From Candidatus Sumerlaeota bacterium (GTDB lineage Bacteria; Sumerlaeota; Sumerlaeia; JADFCT01): a stretch of 10,395 nucleotides of DNA. Location of the stretch: NCBI GenBank assembly GCA_026398575.1, contig JAPLSP010000743.1:1-10395 (forward strand), read 5' to 3'. Position numbers and translations under genes: made by a program. A model generated the notes under the pieces. That model searched no databases. It was not told where the DNA came from and saw only the letters and a list, made by a program, of their open reading frames with translations. Below, in pieces: positions 1 to 6,451 of the stretch; within the stretch, counting starts at the first letter, position 1; each line of letters starts with the position of its first letter.

Positions 1-249
1 GTCATCGCCGTCGTGGGCCATGCGGACAGTTCCATGCGAGGGCGGGCGCCACGCGAGGTGGTTCAAAAGCTCTCGCAGGATCGCGCCGACGCCGTCAAGG
101 ACGCGCTCATCCGGAAGTACGGTTTCGATCCGAACAAATTCGTCATCTCGGGCAAGGCGTGGGATGAACCCGCCGATTCCAGCGATCCGGCGAACCAGAC
201 GCTGAATCGCCGCGTGGAGATCTCCGTTTATCCGCCGGAACAGAAATAG
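1..249 (+). CDS. C-terminal end of an OmpA-like peptidoglycan-binding protein (5' end outside window)
   Basis: The reading frame is open from the first base and ends with TAG at 247-249, giving the last 82 residues. These form the second half of an OmpA-like domain: a GHADSS segment, then LSQDRADAVKDAL, then the typical closing NQTLNRRVEISVYP. OmpA-like domains of this type bind peptidoglycan in the periplasm. The fragment aligns without gaps to the C-terminus of the next gene (1971-2219); I count 70 of 82 identical residues. The missing part is therefore probably also a substrate-binding domain fused to OmpA, making two tandem paralogues, but this is inferred since the N-terminus is not visible. 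The next gene starts 188 bases downstream on the same strand. Confidence 0.88.
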   Translation, partial: VIAVVGHADSSMRGRAPREVVQKLSQDRADAVKDALIRKYGFDPNKFVISGKAWDEPADSSDPANQTLNRRVEISVYPPEQK

Positions 250-437
250 ACGGAATGTGCTTTACCAGCGGCGGGATGGAATGATAGGAAAGAGGGCGAA
301 AAGTCATAACGCGAGATGCTTCGGAGGCGCGGCGCTGCGGGAAAAGAAACCCAGCGACAATGGAACGATCCGCAATCGCCGTGGTGGAGTGTCTTGACGT
401 TTGGCGTTATTTTATTCGGGAGAGAAGGAGGCGCGAC

Positions 438-2219
438 ATGAGTGATCCAGTCGGTCCTACCAATCTTGGCAAAGTAGCCGGAGTTCTGTTCATTCTCGCT
501 TGCCTGGCCGGAGCAGGCTACATGTTCCGGGGCACGTTGTTTCCCAAAGGCGGCAATACCGGCGGTACCAGCACGCCGATAGCCAAACCGCCCACAGGCT
601 CAGCGCCGACACCGGCGAGTGCGGCGCCGGCGCCGGGCGCCGTCGGCGCGCCGGAATCGGCCAAGGATGCGGTCGGCGCCATTACAACCGTCAAGGAATA
701 TAAGTATGTTCCCAAGGAAACGTTGCCGCCGGTCAAAGGCGCCAGCTCCTATAAATGGGACCCCGCCACCAAGATCGTCAAATTCCCCATCAACGTATGG
801 ATCGGCTGGCTGCCCATTGTCGCGGCCAATCATGGCTTTGCGCCCAGCAAGGAAAGCGTGTTTTTCAAAAACTACGGCTTCCAGGTGGACCTGAAACTGA
901 TTGACGACCCGGTGGCCGCGCGCGACGCCTACGCCTCCGGCGAGAGCCATATTCTTTGGGGAACGCTGGACATGATGGCCCTGTTTGCGCCCGAGTTGAT
1001 GAAGGATTCGCGGCTCGCCCCGCGCATCTATCAGCAGATAGACTGGTCCAGCGGCGGCGATGGGATTGTGGTTCGCAGCAGCATCGCCTCGGTGCGCGAT
1101 CTGAAGGGCAAGACAATCGTTTATGCGCAAAACAGCCCGTCGCAATACTTCATCAACAACCTGCTGCTCAACGCCGGCATTCAGCCCAACGAGGTCAAGC
1201 ACAAGTTCACTGCGACGGCCTTCGAGGCGGCGGCCGCCTTTGTGGCCGATTCCAAAATAGACGCCTGCGTCTCGTGGGCGCCGGACATTTACACCATCCC
1301 CGAAAAGGTAAAGGGAACGCGCACGCTGACCACCACGGCCGACGCCAACAAGCTGATCGCCGACGTTTGGGCTGCGCGCGCGGACTTCGCCAAGGACCAT
1401 CCGGAAATCATCGAAGGGTTGGTGGCGGGCATCTTCGAGGGGATGCGGATGCTCAAAAACGACGCCGTCAAGGGGCAGGCCGCCCAATGGCTGGCCGAGG
1501 GCTACGGGATGAGTGTGGATCAGATCAAAGGCATGTTCAGCGACGCGCACATGACCAACTTCGCCGAGAACAAGGAATTTTTCCTCAACGCGAATTCGCC
1601 CGCCAATTTCGAGCGCACCTGGAAAAACATCACCTTCGTTTATCGGGAGCTCGGTCTGATCGCAACGCCCACCCGCTTTGATGAAGTCATGGACTTCTCG
1701 GTCATCAAAAAGCTGGACGAGGGCGGCAAATTCGTGGATATGAAGAATGAGAACATCTCCAGCTTCTCGCCGACGTCCTATCAAAAAATTTCAGCGGAAA
1801 AGCCGATCATCACCCAGGTGATCCGCATCAATTTCTACCCCAATTCCGCGAATATCTATGAGCCGCAACATGACGAGCTGGGCAACCTCGTCGCCAATTC
1901 GCTCTACGATCCGAACGCAAACGCGACGGTTGAAAAAGTGGCGCGATTGTCAGGGCAATTCGAGCGCGCGGTCATCGCCGTCGTGGGCCATGCGGACAGT
2001 TCGATGAAAGGCCGCGTCTCGCGCGATGCGGTCCAGAAGCTGTCGCAGGATCGCGCCAACGCCGTCAAGGATGCGCTCATCAAGAAATACCAATTCGATC
2101 CGAACAAGTTCGTGGTTTCGGGCAAGGCATGGGACGAACCGGCCGATACCAGCGAACCGATGAACCAAACGCTCAACCGGCGCGTCGAGATTTCCGTCTA
2201 TCCGCCGGAGCAGAAGTGA
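438..2219 (+). CDS. ABC-transporter substrate-binding protein (NitT/TauT/NMT1-like) fused to a C-terminal OmpA-like domain
   Basis: I chose ATG 438 (593 residues) because AGAAGGAGG at 423-431 lies 6 bases upstream; the open frame extends back to 360 without such a site. Order of parts: hydrophobic helix at residues 11-30, probably an uncleaved anchor; a Gly/Pro/Ala/Thr-rich linker at about 35-80; a type-2 periplasmic binding fold of the NMT1/SsuA/TauA kind at about 115-430 (starts KFPINVWIGWLP, later VRDLKGKTIVYAQNSPSQYF and ACVSWAPDIY); then an OmpA-like domain at about 455-593 ending NQTLNRRVEISVYP. Such binding domains capture small organic or inorganic ions such as sulfonates, nitrate or pyrimidine precursors; the ligand here is unknown. 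Cys22 in ILAC could be a poor lipobox, but hydrophobic residues continue after it, so a membrane anchor is more likely. The matching permease and ATPase lie downstream at 3394 and 5425, separated by toxin-antitoxin islands. Confidence 0.9.
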   Translation: MSDPVGPTNLGKVAGVLFILACLAGAGYMFRGTLFPKGGNTGGTSTPIAKPPTGSAPTPASAAPAPGAVGAPESAKDAVGAITTVKEYKYVPKETLPPVKGASSYKWDPATKIVKFPINVWIGWLPIVAANHGFAPSKESVFFKNYGFQVDLKLIDDPVAARDAYASGESHILWGTLDMMALFAPELMKDSRLAPRIYQQIDWSSGGDGIVVRSSIASVRDLKGKTIVYAQNSPSQYFINNLLLNAGIQPNEVKHKFTATAFEAAAAFVADSKIDACVSWAPDIYTIPEKVKGTRTLTTTADANKLIADVWAARADFAKDHPEIIEGLVAGIFEGMRMLKNDAVKGQAAQWLAEGYGMSVDQIKGMFSDAHMTNFAENKEFFLNANSPANFERTWKNITFVYRELGLIATPTRFDEVMDFSVIKKLDEGGKFVDMKNENISSFSPTSYQKISAEKPIITQVIRINFYPNSANIYEPQHDELGNLVANSLYDPNANATVEKVARLSGQFERAVIAVVGHADSSMKGRVSRDAVQKLSQDRANAVKDALIKKYQFDPNKFVVSGKAWDEPADTSEPMNQTLNRRVEISVYPPEQK

Positions 2220-2269
2220 AAGGCGTCTTTCTTCATGCAATTGCGGCTTCCAAGCGAGGAGAAATGGCG

Positions 2270-2578
2270 ATGATTCTTTCTGCAATTGAAAAGGAACACA
2301 TCAAACAGCAGCTGATCTCCTGCTTGAGTACCGAGCAGGAGATCAAGAAAATCGTAATTTTTGGTTCCTTTCCCAATTCGCCAACCCCTAATGACTTGGA
2401 TGTTGCGATTTTTCAGGATAGTTCCGCGCCGTATCTAACCTTGGCGATGAAATATCGAAAAATTACCAGAGAAATAGCGTGTCAAATACCACTGGATATA
2501 GTGCCAATGTTTTATGGCAAAAAAAGCGGTTTCTTTTCCTCTGAGATTGATCAGGGAGAAACTATTTATGAAAGATGA
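2270..2578 (+). CDS. MNT-type minimal nucleotidyltransferase (antitoxin-like)
   Basis: A 102-residue protein with the polymerase-beta-type nucleotidyltransferase motif. G32-S33 is followed after eight residues by D42-x-D44 (GSF...NDLDVAIF), with a third acidic residue at D76 (PLDIVP). These are the expected metal- and nucleotide-binding residues, so the active site looks intact. ATG 2270 is preferred over ATG 2264 because GAGGAG at 2256-2261 is 8 bases from 2270 but only 2 from 2264. In MNT/HEPN toxin-antitoxin pairs the nucleotidyltransferase counteracts the HEPN RNase toxin; in the studied MntA/HepT pair it does so by adding AMP groups. Its stop overlaps the next start (ATG 2568) by 11 bases, the usual tight coupling, but that HEPN partner is truncated. 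GC is about 40% over 2281-2580 against about 60% in sampled parts of the upstream gene, which suggests acquisition from elsewhere. Confidence 0.8.
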   Translation: MILSAIEKEHIKQQLISCLSTEQEIKKIVIFGSFPNSPTPNDLDVAIFQDSSAPYLTLAMKYRKITREIACQIPLDIVPMFYGKKSGFFSSEIDQGETIYER

Positions 2579-2732
2579 ATGCGACCTATTGGATTCAATT
2601 TATCTGCCGTCCAAGTATACGCTAGGAAGCGTTTTGCCATATTTTGAGCCAGATGAAAAGATATGCCGTCAATGCTTGGATATAGCCGAAAAAACTATGG
2701 ATGCTGTGCGGCGGAGGCTTTCCACAATTTGA
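2568..2732 (+). pseudogene. HEPN-domain toxin remnant (C-terminal part only)
   Basis: This 54-residue frame starts at ATG 2568, overlapping the nucleotidyltransferase stop by 11 bases. Its sequence (IYLPSKYTLGSVLPYF, then EKICRQCLDIAEKTMDAVRRRL) resembles the end of HEPN domains: the segment usually written YIPTRYP, followed by a last helix with an ALE-AEKI pattern. HEPN proteins of this type are usually about 110-130 residues, with the R-x4-H RNase motif in the part that is absent here. The simplest reading is an internal deletion that joined the toxin's start codon to its C-terminal half, leaving a product without a catalytic site. It could still be a small folded partner of the nucleotidyltransferase, but I consider a relic more likely. 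Confidence 0.55.
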
Positions 2733-2745
2733 AAGGCGATCGAGG

Positions 2746-2850
2746 ATTGAGAATCTATTGGTTCAGCTGAATGAAATGAACATTATTACGCGCTATCCTG
2801 AAGCCCTAAGCCGGTTGCGGAAATCATATCAGGATCCGCTTGTGAGCAAA
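2746..2850 (+). pseudogene. Second HEPN-like fragment, out of frame with its neighbours
   Basis: In the frame of position 2746 the sequence reads IENLLVQLNEMNIITRYPEA and then a Leu/Arg-rich stretch ending in LVSK. The ITRYPEAL segment is the same landmark seen near the end of many HEPN domains, so this looks like a piece of another HEPN gene. It has no credible start: the nearest in-frame ATG (2701) has no ribosome site and the residues before 2746 do not resemble a HEPN N-terminus. The frame runs to a stop at 2884-2886. A run of five adenines at 2848-2852 is a possible frameshift point, since dropping one base joins this frame to that of the gene starting at 2879. Assignment rests on a short motif only. 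Confidence 0.4.
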
Positions 2851-2878
2851 AATAGCGCGAGTTGCGGGAGAACAAGCT

Positions 2879-3172
2879 ATGGATAAGAATGAAGCGCTTA
2901 ACACGATCCGTCAGCATGCCGGGGAGATTCGGTCGAAATACGGTGTCGAGGCGCTTTGGCTATTCGGCTCGGTCGCCAGAAATGAGGCTCGTGAAACAAG
3001 CGACGCTGATATATTAGTGCAATTTGAGTCTCCCGCAACCTTCCGGCGATTTATGGGATTGCGTTTTTATCTTGAGGATTTGCTCGGCATGCGCGTAGAT
3101 CTCGTGACGCGCAAGGCATTGCGGCCGCAGCTGCAAAGCGCCGTGGAGCAGGAGGCGATTCGTGCCGCGTGA
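2879..3172 (+). CDS. MNT-type nucleotidyltransferase, MntA-like antitoxin
   Basis: A 97-residue protein of the small nucleotidyltransferase family that pairs with HepT/DUF86 toxins. G30-S31 begins the motif GSVARNEARETSDADILVQF, giving D42 and D44 as metal ligands; a third Asp lies at D74 in MRVDLVTRKAL, a segment typical of this family. Length and motif spacing are normal. CGGGAG at 2865-2870 is 8 bases before ATG 2879. The stop overlaps by 11 bases the GTG start of a DUF86/HepT fragment at 3162, the standard antitoxin-toxin coupling. It differs from the nucleotidyltransferase at 2270 (ten rather than eight residues between GS and DxD), so the island combines two different systems rather than a recent duplication. 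Expected role: neutralising a HEPN toxin by nucleotide transfer; the local toxin is broken. Confidence 0.85.
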   Translation: MDKNEALNTIRQHAGEIRSKYGVEALWLFGSVARNEARETSDADILVQFESPATFRRFMGLRFYLEDLLGMRVDLVTRKALRPQLQSAVEQEAIRAA

Positions 3173-3347
3173 ATATGGGATGTTTCTCCAGGATATCTTG
3201 GCCTCTTGTGAAAAGATCATCCTCTTCGCAAAGGGAATGACGCGCGAAACTCTCGCAAACGAGATTCCAGTAATTCGATCGGCGGTTGAAAGGATTCTGG
3301 ATATCAAGCAGAACGAATCACATGGAAACACAGCACAACAATCATAA
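3162..3347 (+). pseudogene. HepT/DUF86 HEPN toxin, truncated after about 45 recognisable residues
   Basis: GTG 3162 has a strong site, AGGAGG at 3150-3155, six bases upstream, and overlaps the end of the nucleotidyltransferase. The start, MPREYGMFLQDILASCEKII, followed by a TRETL...VIRSAVERILDI pattern, matches the N-terminal half of DUF86/HepT proteins. These are usually about 110 residues and carry the R-x4-H RNase motif in their second half. Here family similarity stops near residue 50; the frame ends at residue 61 in unrelated sequence, and only 46 bases remain before the permease start. No other frame in that gap contains the missing part. The toxin therefore appears to have lost its catalytic half by deletion, while its antitoxin gene remains whole. 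Confidence 0.65.
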
Positions 3348-3393
3348 CCAGAAGAAATTAAATGAATTCTGATATAAGCCCAGAGAATAGATC

Positions 3394-4710
3394 ATGACTC
3401 CTTCATCCTCCCCATACTCCTTGCAAATGGCTGGGCGCTATTACAGAATGGCCCCTCTGGCGCTTGCAATCATTTGCTTCGCGCTTCCCTTTGTCTCATT
3501 ATTCTCGAAGGGGCAAATTCTTGGCGAATCTATCACATCCGGAATTTCATTGATTCCAGGCAAGCCAATCGTTTTGCACATTCCAGTGAATGACGGCGAA
3601 TTCGTCGAAAAGCCCGTCGTGATGCCGCGCAATTGGCTGGCGCTTTTTTCGCTCGTTTTCGCGGTCGGCGCTCTGGGCGTTGGATTTATCCGGAAAAAAG
3701 GCGCGGAGATCGCCTCTCTCGTCGCGACGGCCGCGAGTTTGGCAATGCTATTGGGCTGCATGGGACGCATCACGGCTCTCGCGGACGGGATACTGCCGGG
3801 CGGCGCGGAGCAGAGCGCGTATTCGCTTGCCGCGCAAAGCGGGATTGGCGCCATCCTCGCCGTCATTTTCCTGTTTGCCACTGTCTGCGTCAGTGGTTTT
3901 TTTCTCTGTGAACCCTGGCTGGCGATCCGCGAGGAGCTGACAGTCCCGAAGAAAATCATGTTTGGGATTCTGCCGATCGCGGCCATTCTGGCGGCTTGGA
4001 CCGCCCTGACCTGGGGTGAGCCGGAAAACCGCTTTTTCTCGGCTTTGATATTGCCGTCGCCTCTCGAAGTCATCCAGCAATTCATCCCCACCTGGTTTGA
4101 GGCCGCGCTCAGCCGCTCGGCCATGCTCAGCATCGGACGCGTGATCGGAGGCTTCCTGGTGGCTTTGCTGATCACATTGCCGTTGGGGATACTGATGGGT
4201 TCCTTCACCAAGACGCGCGCGCTCTTCGAGCCCTTGATGATCTTCGGCAGTTATCTGCCCATCCCCGCGCTCGTGCCTCTGACCATGTGTTTTTTCGGAA
4301 CGGATGAGAAGCAAAAAGTCATGTTTCTGGCGCTGGCATTCTCGATCTGCCTTTTGCCGGCTTTTGTGCGCGCCATATCCAAGGTGGATGAAGTCTTTCT
4401 TCAGACCGCTCAAACCCTGGGCGCCAGCAAATGGCAAATCGTCCGCCACGTGCTCGTCGGGATTTCCATGAGCGACCTGTATGAAGCCATGCGCCAGGGA
4501 TTTGGCATCGGCTGGACGTATATCATCGTGGCGGAGATGCTGGACTTGAGCGGCGGCGGTATCGGGACGATCATCGAAATCGCCCGGCGCCGGGCCATTC
4601 CCGGGCGCGTTTATCTCTCACTACTTATCATCGTCACAATCGCTTTTATCGCCGACAAGCTATGGGTTTGGGCCGGGAAATTCCTGTTCCCCTATCGGGA
4701 GGAAGCATAA
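3394..4710 (+). CDS. ABC transporter permease (SsuC/TauC/NitT-like) with an extra N-terminal membrane domain
   Basis: A 438-residue inner-membrane protein. The C-terminal part, about residues 185-438, is a BPD-type permease of the sulfonate/nitrate/taurine class: it begins near the familiar LPSPLEV segment and contains the EAA loop that contacts the ATPase, here TLGASKWQIVRHVLV. Members of this class are usually about 250-280 residues. The first 180 or so residues are extra and hold about four hydrophobic segments (near 20-38, 81-98, 105-123 and 150-172), with a loop after the first helix containing GESITSGISLIPG. ATG 3394 has only a weak site (AGAG at 3382-3385), so a start at Met12 is possible. 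It pairs with the binding protein upstream and the ATPase downstream. The substrate cannot be read from sequence. Confidence 0.9.
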   Translation: MTPSSSPYSLQMAGRYYRMAPLALAIICFALPFVSLFSKGQILGESITSGISLIPGKPIVLHIPVNDGEFVEKPVVMPRNWLALFSLVFAVGALGVGFIRKKGAEIASLVATAASLAMLLGCMGRITALADGILPGGAEQSAYSLAAQSGIGAILAVIFLFATVCVSGFFLCEPWLAIREELTVPKKIMFGILPIAAILAAWTALTWGEPENRFFSALILPSPLEVIQQFIPTWFEAALSRSAMLSIGRVIGGFLVALLITLPLGILMGSFTKTRALFEPLMIFGSYLPIPALVPLTMCFFGTDEKQKVMFLALAFSICLLPAFVRAISKVDEVFLQTAQTLGASKWQIVRHVLVGISMSDLYEAMRQGFGIGWTYIIVAEMLDLSGGGIGTIIEIARRRAIPGRVYLSLLIIVTIAFIADKLWVWAGKFLFPYREEA

Positions 4711-4762
4711 TGCCCGAGAACGCCGAGAGAATTCAACAAGCAAATAGAGGAGATGGCGGATA

Positions 4763-4882
4763 TTGCATCAAATATTGATTCCTAGCGTTGTTTGGGCTGC
4801 GAAAACCTTGGGATTGGGAGAGACTATCCCCTCAATTTTTCATGAACTATCGAGGGGAAGGGCCATGCGTGAGGAGAAGTAA
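4763..4882 (+). CDS. Possible 39-residue protein or gene remnant ahead of the RelE-type toxin
   Basis: An open frame with stop TAA at 4880-4882 overlaps the toxin ATG by one base (TAATG). The best start is TTG 4763, nine bases after AGGAGA at 4748-4753. The product would contain VVWAAKTLGLGETIPSIF and a charged end, RGRAMREEK; I do not recognise it. The one-base overlap and the ribosome site inside its end are what a translationally coupled gene pair would show. Equally it may be the tail of a degraded gene, since the frame continues upstream only to a stop near 4745. A second tiny frame, ATG 4710 to TGA 4778, overlaps the permease stop; I see nothing to support it beyond that overlap. Confidence 0.25.
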   Translation: MHQILIPSVVWAAKTLGLGETIPSIFHELSRGRAMREEK

Positions 4883-5145
4883 TGGATATTCATTACTCCG
4901 ATAAAGCTTGGAAGCAGATTGGGAAAATTGAGCGCGGAGACCACAAGAGCGCGCAGATGATCGTTCATGCTATCGAACGGTACGCTGATGAGCCACAAGG
5001 TGTTTTTGATGTGAAGATATTGAAGGGCCAATACGGGCAATTCAAGCGGTTGCGGGTTGGAAATTATCGGGTGATTTTTGATGCGCAAAACAATATCATG
5101 TTTATCTACGAAGTGAAACACAGACAAGGAGCATATCATGATTAG
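4882..5145 (+). CDS. RelE/ParE-family toxin of a type II toxin-antitoxin pair
   Basis: An 87-residue protein of normal length for the RelE superfamily. The central and C-terminal pattern is characteristic: VKILKGQYGQFKRLRVGNYR (residues 44-63), then VIF, and finally YEVKHRQGAY. The LKG-RLRVG-YRVIF and HR elements are the core strands of the fold, with basic residues that contact mRNA or the ribosome in RelE-type RNases. I cannot tell whether it cleaves RNA (RelE) or inhibits gyrase (ParE). GAGGAGAAG at 4871-4879 lies two bases upstream of ATG 4882, close but usable. The antitoxin follows with an 8-base overlap, so the toxin comes first, the reverse of classical relBE. Local GC is about 45%, lower than the transporter genes on both sides. 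Confidence 0.85.
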   Translation: MDIHYSDKAWKQIGKIERGDHKSAQMIVHAIERYADEPQGVFDVKILKGQYGQFKRLRVGNYRVIFDAQNNIMFIYEVKHRQGAYHD

Positions 5146-5326
5146 GACTCAATTAATCAAGGAAAGCAACAAGCCAATAGCGGTCATCCTAGACTATAGC
5201 GAATACCTGAAGCTTCTGGAAGCGCGACAAGACCGTGAGGATTATCTATCCGCCGCGCGCGTCAAGGCAACCAATCGAAAATGGCATAGCCATGCTGAGA
5301 TCAAGAAGAAACTGGGTATCCAATAA
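5138..5326 (+). CDS. Short Phd/YefM-like antitoxin paired with the RelE-type toxin
   Basis: A 62-residue acidic/basic mixed protein. The segment NKPIAVILDYSEYLKLLEAR matches the Phd/YefM landmark in which a GKPVAVL strand is followed by a D/E-Y helix. The remainder, EDYLSAARVKATNRKW followed by a Lys-rich HAEIKKKLGI end, would be the toxin-wrapping tail. Longer Phd proteins carry an extra N-terminal stretch ahead of this strand that helps form the DNA-binding dimer; here only about ten residues precede it, so autoregulation by DNA binding may be weak or absent. AAGGAG at 5126-5131 is six bases from ATG 5138, and the start overlaps the toxin stop by eight bases, ensuring coupled translation. 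Compact antitoxins of this length do occur with RelE-type toxins, so this need not be a truncation. Confidence 0.75.
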   Translation: MIRTQLIKESNKPIAVILDYSEYLKLLEARQDREDYLSAARVKATNRKWHSHAEIKKKLGIQ

Positions 5327-5424
5327 AGCACACTCTTTTGCCAAAGGCTGCTACAAAAGATTTCATTCACCGAATAGGCCATGACATTGATGCGAGTAAC
5401 CATAATAGGAATGCATTGTCGCCA

Positions 5425-6399
5425 ATGAACACTGATTCACCACAACATGCTTCCGATCAACATGAGCCTGGAGGTATTCCGGCCTCTTTCAAGCTTTCGG
5501 CGCGCCCGGCAAGGAACGGCTCAGACCCGCTGCCCGAGTCGTTGCATAAACTCGCGGGCCGCCTTCCGGCGGAATCGGCTTTGCCAAAGATCATCGAATT
5601 CCGCAACGTCAACAAAGTTTTCAATCCGGGAACGCCGAGAGAGTTCAAGGCGCTGGATCAGATTAATTTCACCATCGCAGACTTGCCGGGACGGGGCGAA
5701 TTTATTGCGATCGTCGGCCCTTCGGGCTGCGGCAAATCTACCATGCTGAATTTATTAGCCGGCTTCCACGATACCTTTCCCCCCACATCCGGGGAAATCC
5801 TCGTACATGGCAAGCCCATCACAGGGCCGGGCAAAGACCGGGGCATGATCTTTCAGAAATACAGCTCGTTCCCGCAATTGACCGTTTTGCGGAACGTCGG
5901 ACTGGGACTGCGTCTGAATCGCAAGGAGAACGGCCTTTCGGATAAGCAGATAGACGAGATGGCAATGCAGTGGATCGAAAAGGTCGGGCTGGGCGGACAT
6001 CAAAATAAGTACCCTCGCCAGCTCTCTGGCGGACAGCAGCAGCGCGTCGCCATTGCGCGCACGCTGATCCTGAAACCGCGCATCGTGCTGATGGATGAGC
6101 CTTTTTCGGCATTGGATGAGCCGACGCGCATCGAAATGCAGCGGCTGATTGTGGACTTGTGGGTGGAGGTTGAAGCGACGGTCCTCATCGTAACCCACTC
6201 GCTCGTGGAAGCGGCTTATCTGGGAGACCGCGTCTGGATCTTTTCCCCATCGCCAGGACACATCGCGCTGGAAGACCGCGACGTTCCGCCGCCGATTCCC
6301 GGCGAGTCGCCCATGATCATGCAGAAAACGCCGGAATTTCTGGCCATTGTGGATCGCATCGCGCAGCAGTTTATGGAGATTGAGAAGGGACATAAGTAA
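5425..6399 (+). CDS. ABC transporter ATPase (SsuB/TauB/NrtD-like)
   Basis: Counting from ATG 5425 the protein has 324 residues. Residues 1-55 are a polar, low-complexity extension; the nucleotide-binding domain covers about 56-324. All catalytic elements are present: Walker A GPSGCGKST (98-106), Q-loop Gln144, signature LSGGQ (200-204), Walker B IVLMDEP (220-226, catalytic Glu225) and H-switch His258. The style and spacing match ATPases of nitrate/sulfonate/taurine importers, so it should energise the permease at 3394. The start is uncertain: neither ATG 5425 nor an in-frame TTG at 5338 has a good ribosome site (AGGA at 5407-5410 is 14 bases away). The RelE-type island separates it from the permease, and the poor initiation region may be a result of that insertion. 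Confidence 0.92.
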   Translation: MNTDSPQHASDQHEPGGIPASFKLSARPARNGSDPLPESLHKLAGRLPAESALPKIIEFRNVNKVFNPGTPREFKALDQINFTIADLPGRGEFIAIVGPSGCGKSTMLNLLAGFHDTFPPTSGEILVHGKPITGPGKDRGMIFQKYSSFPQLTVLRNVGLGLRLNRKENGLSDKQIDEMAMQWIEKVGLGGHQNKYPRQLSGGQQQRVAIARTLILKPRIVLMDEPFSALDEPTRIEMQRLIVDLWVEVEATVLIVTHSLVEAAYLGDRVWIFSPSPGHIALEDRDVPPPIPGESPMIMQKTPEFLAIVDRIAQQFMEIEKGHK

Positions 6400-6426
6400 T
6401 TGCGGATTGCGGATTGCGGATTATGG
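6399..6426 (+). repeat. 7-base tandem repeat ATTGCGG
   Basis: Three perfect copies of ATTGCGG at 6399-6419 are followed by one degenerate copy (ATTATGG, 6420-6426). The array begins on the last base of the ATPase stop codon. It differs in sequence from the second heptamer array 26 bases downstream. The role is unknown. Confidence 0.85.
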
Positions 6427-6451
6427 ATTGAAAAGAGTCTGACGCGCCTGC

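Noticed and set aside
394..414. TTGACG followed by an AT-rich stretch as a promoter for the complete receptor gene
   Set aside because: The only TATTTT-like box is nine bases from TTGACG, too close for a sigma-70 promoter.
600..1784. Long open frame of 394 codons on the minus strand across the receptor gene
   Set aside because: It is antisense to a clear substrate-binding domain in a GC-rich gene, and its translation shows no recognisable family or ribosome site.
3748..4449. Minus-strand frames opposite the permease
   Set aside because: They are composition shadows of the permease; their translations are rich in charged residues without any domain pattern.
5338..5424. Upstream TTG start for the ATPase adding 29 residues
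   Set aside because: There is no ribosome site and the added residues are not typical of the family, although the ATG 5425 start is also weak.
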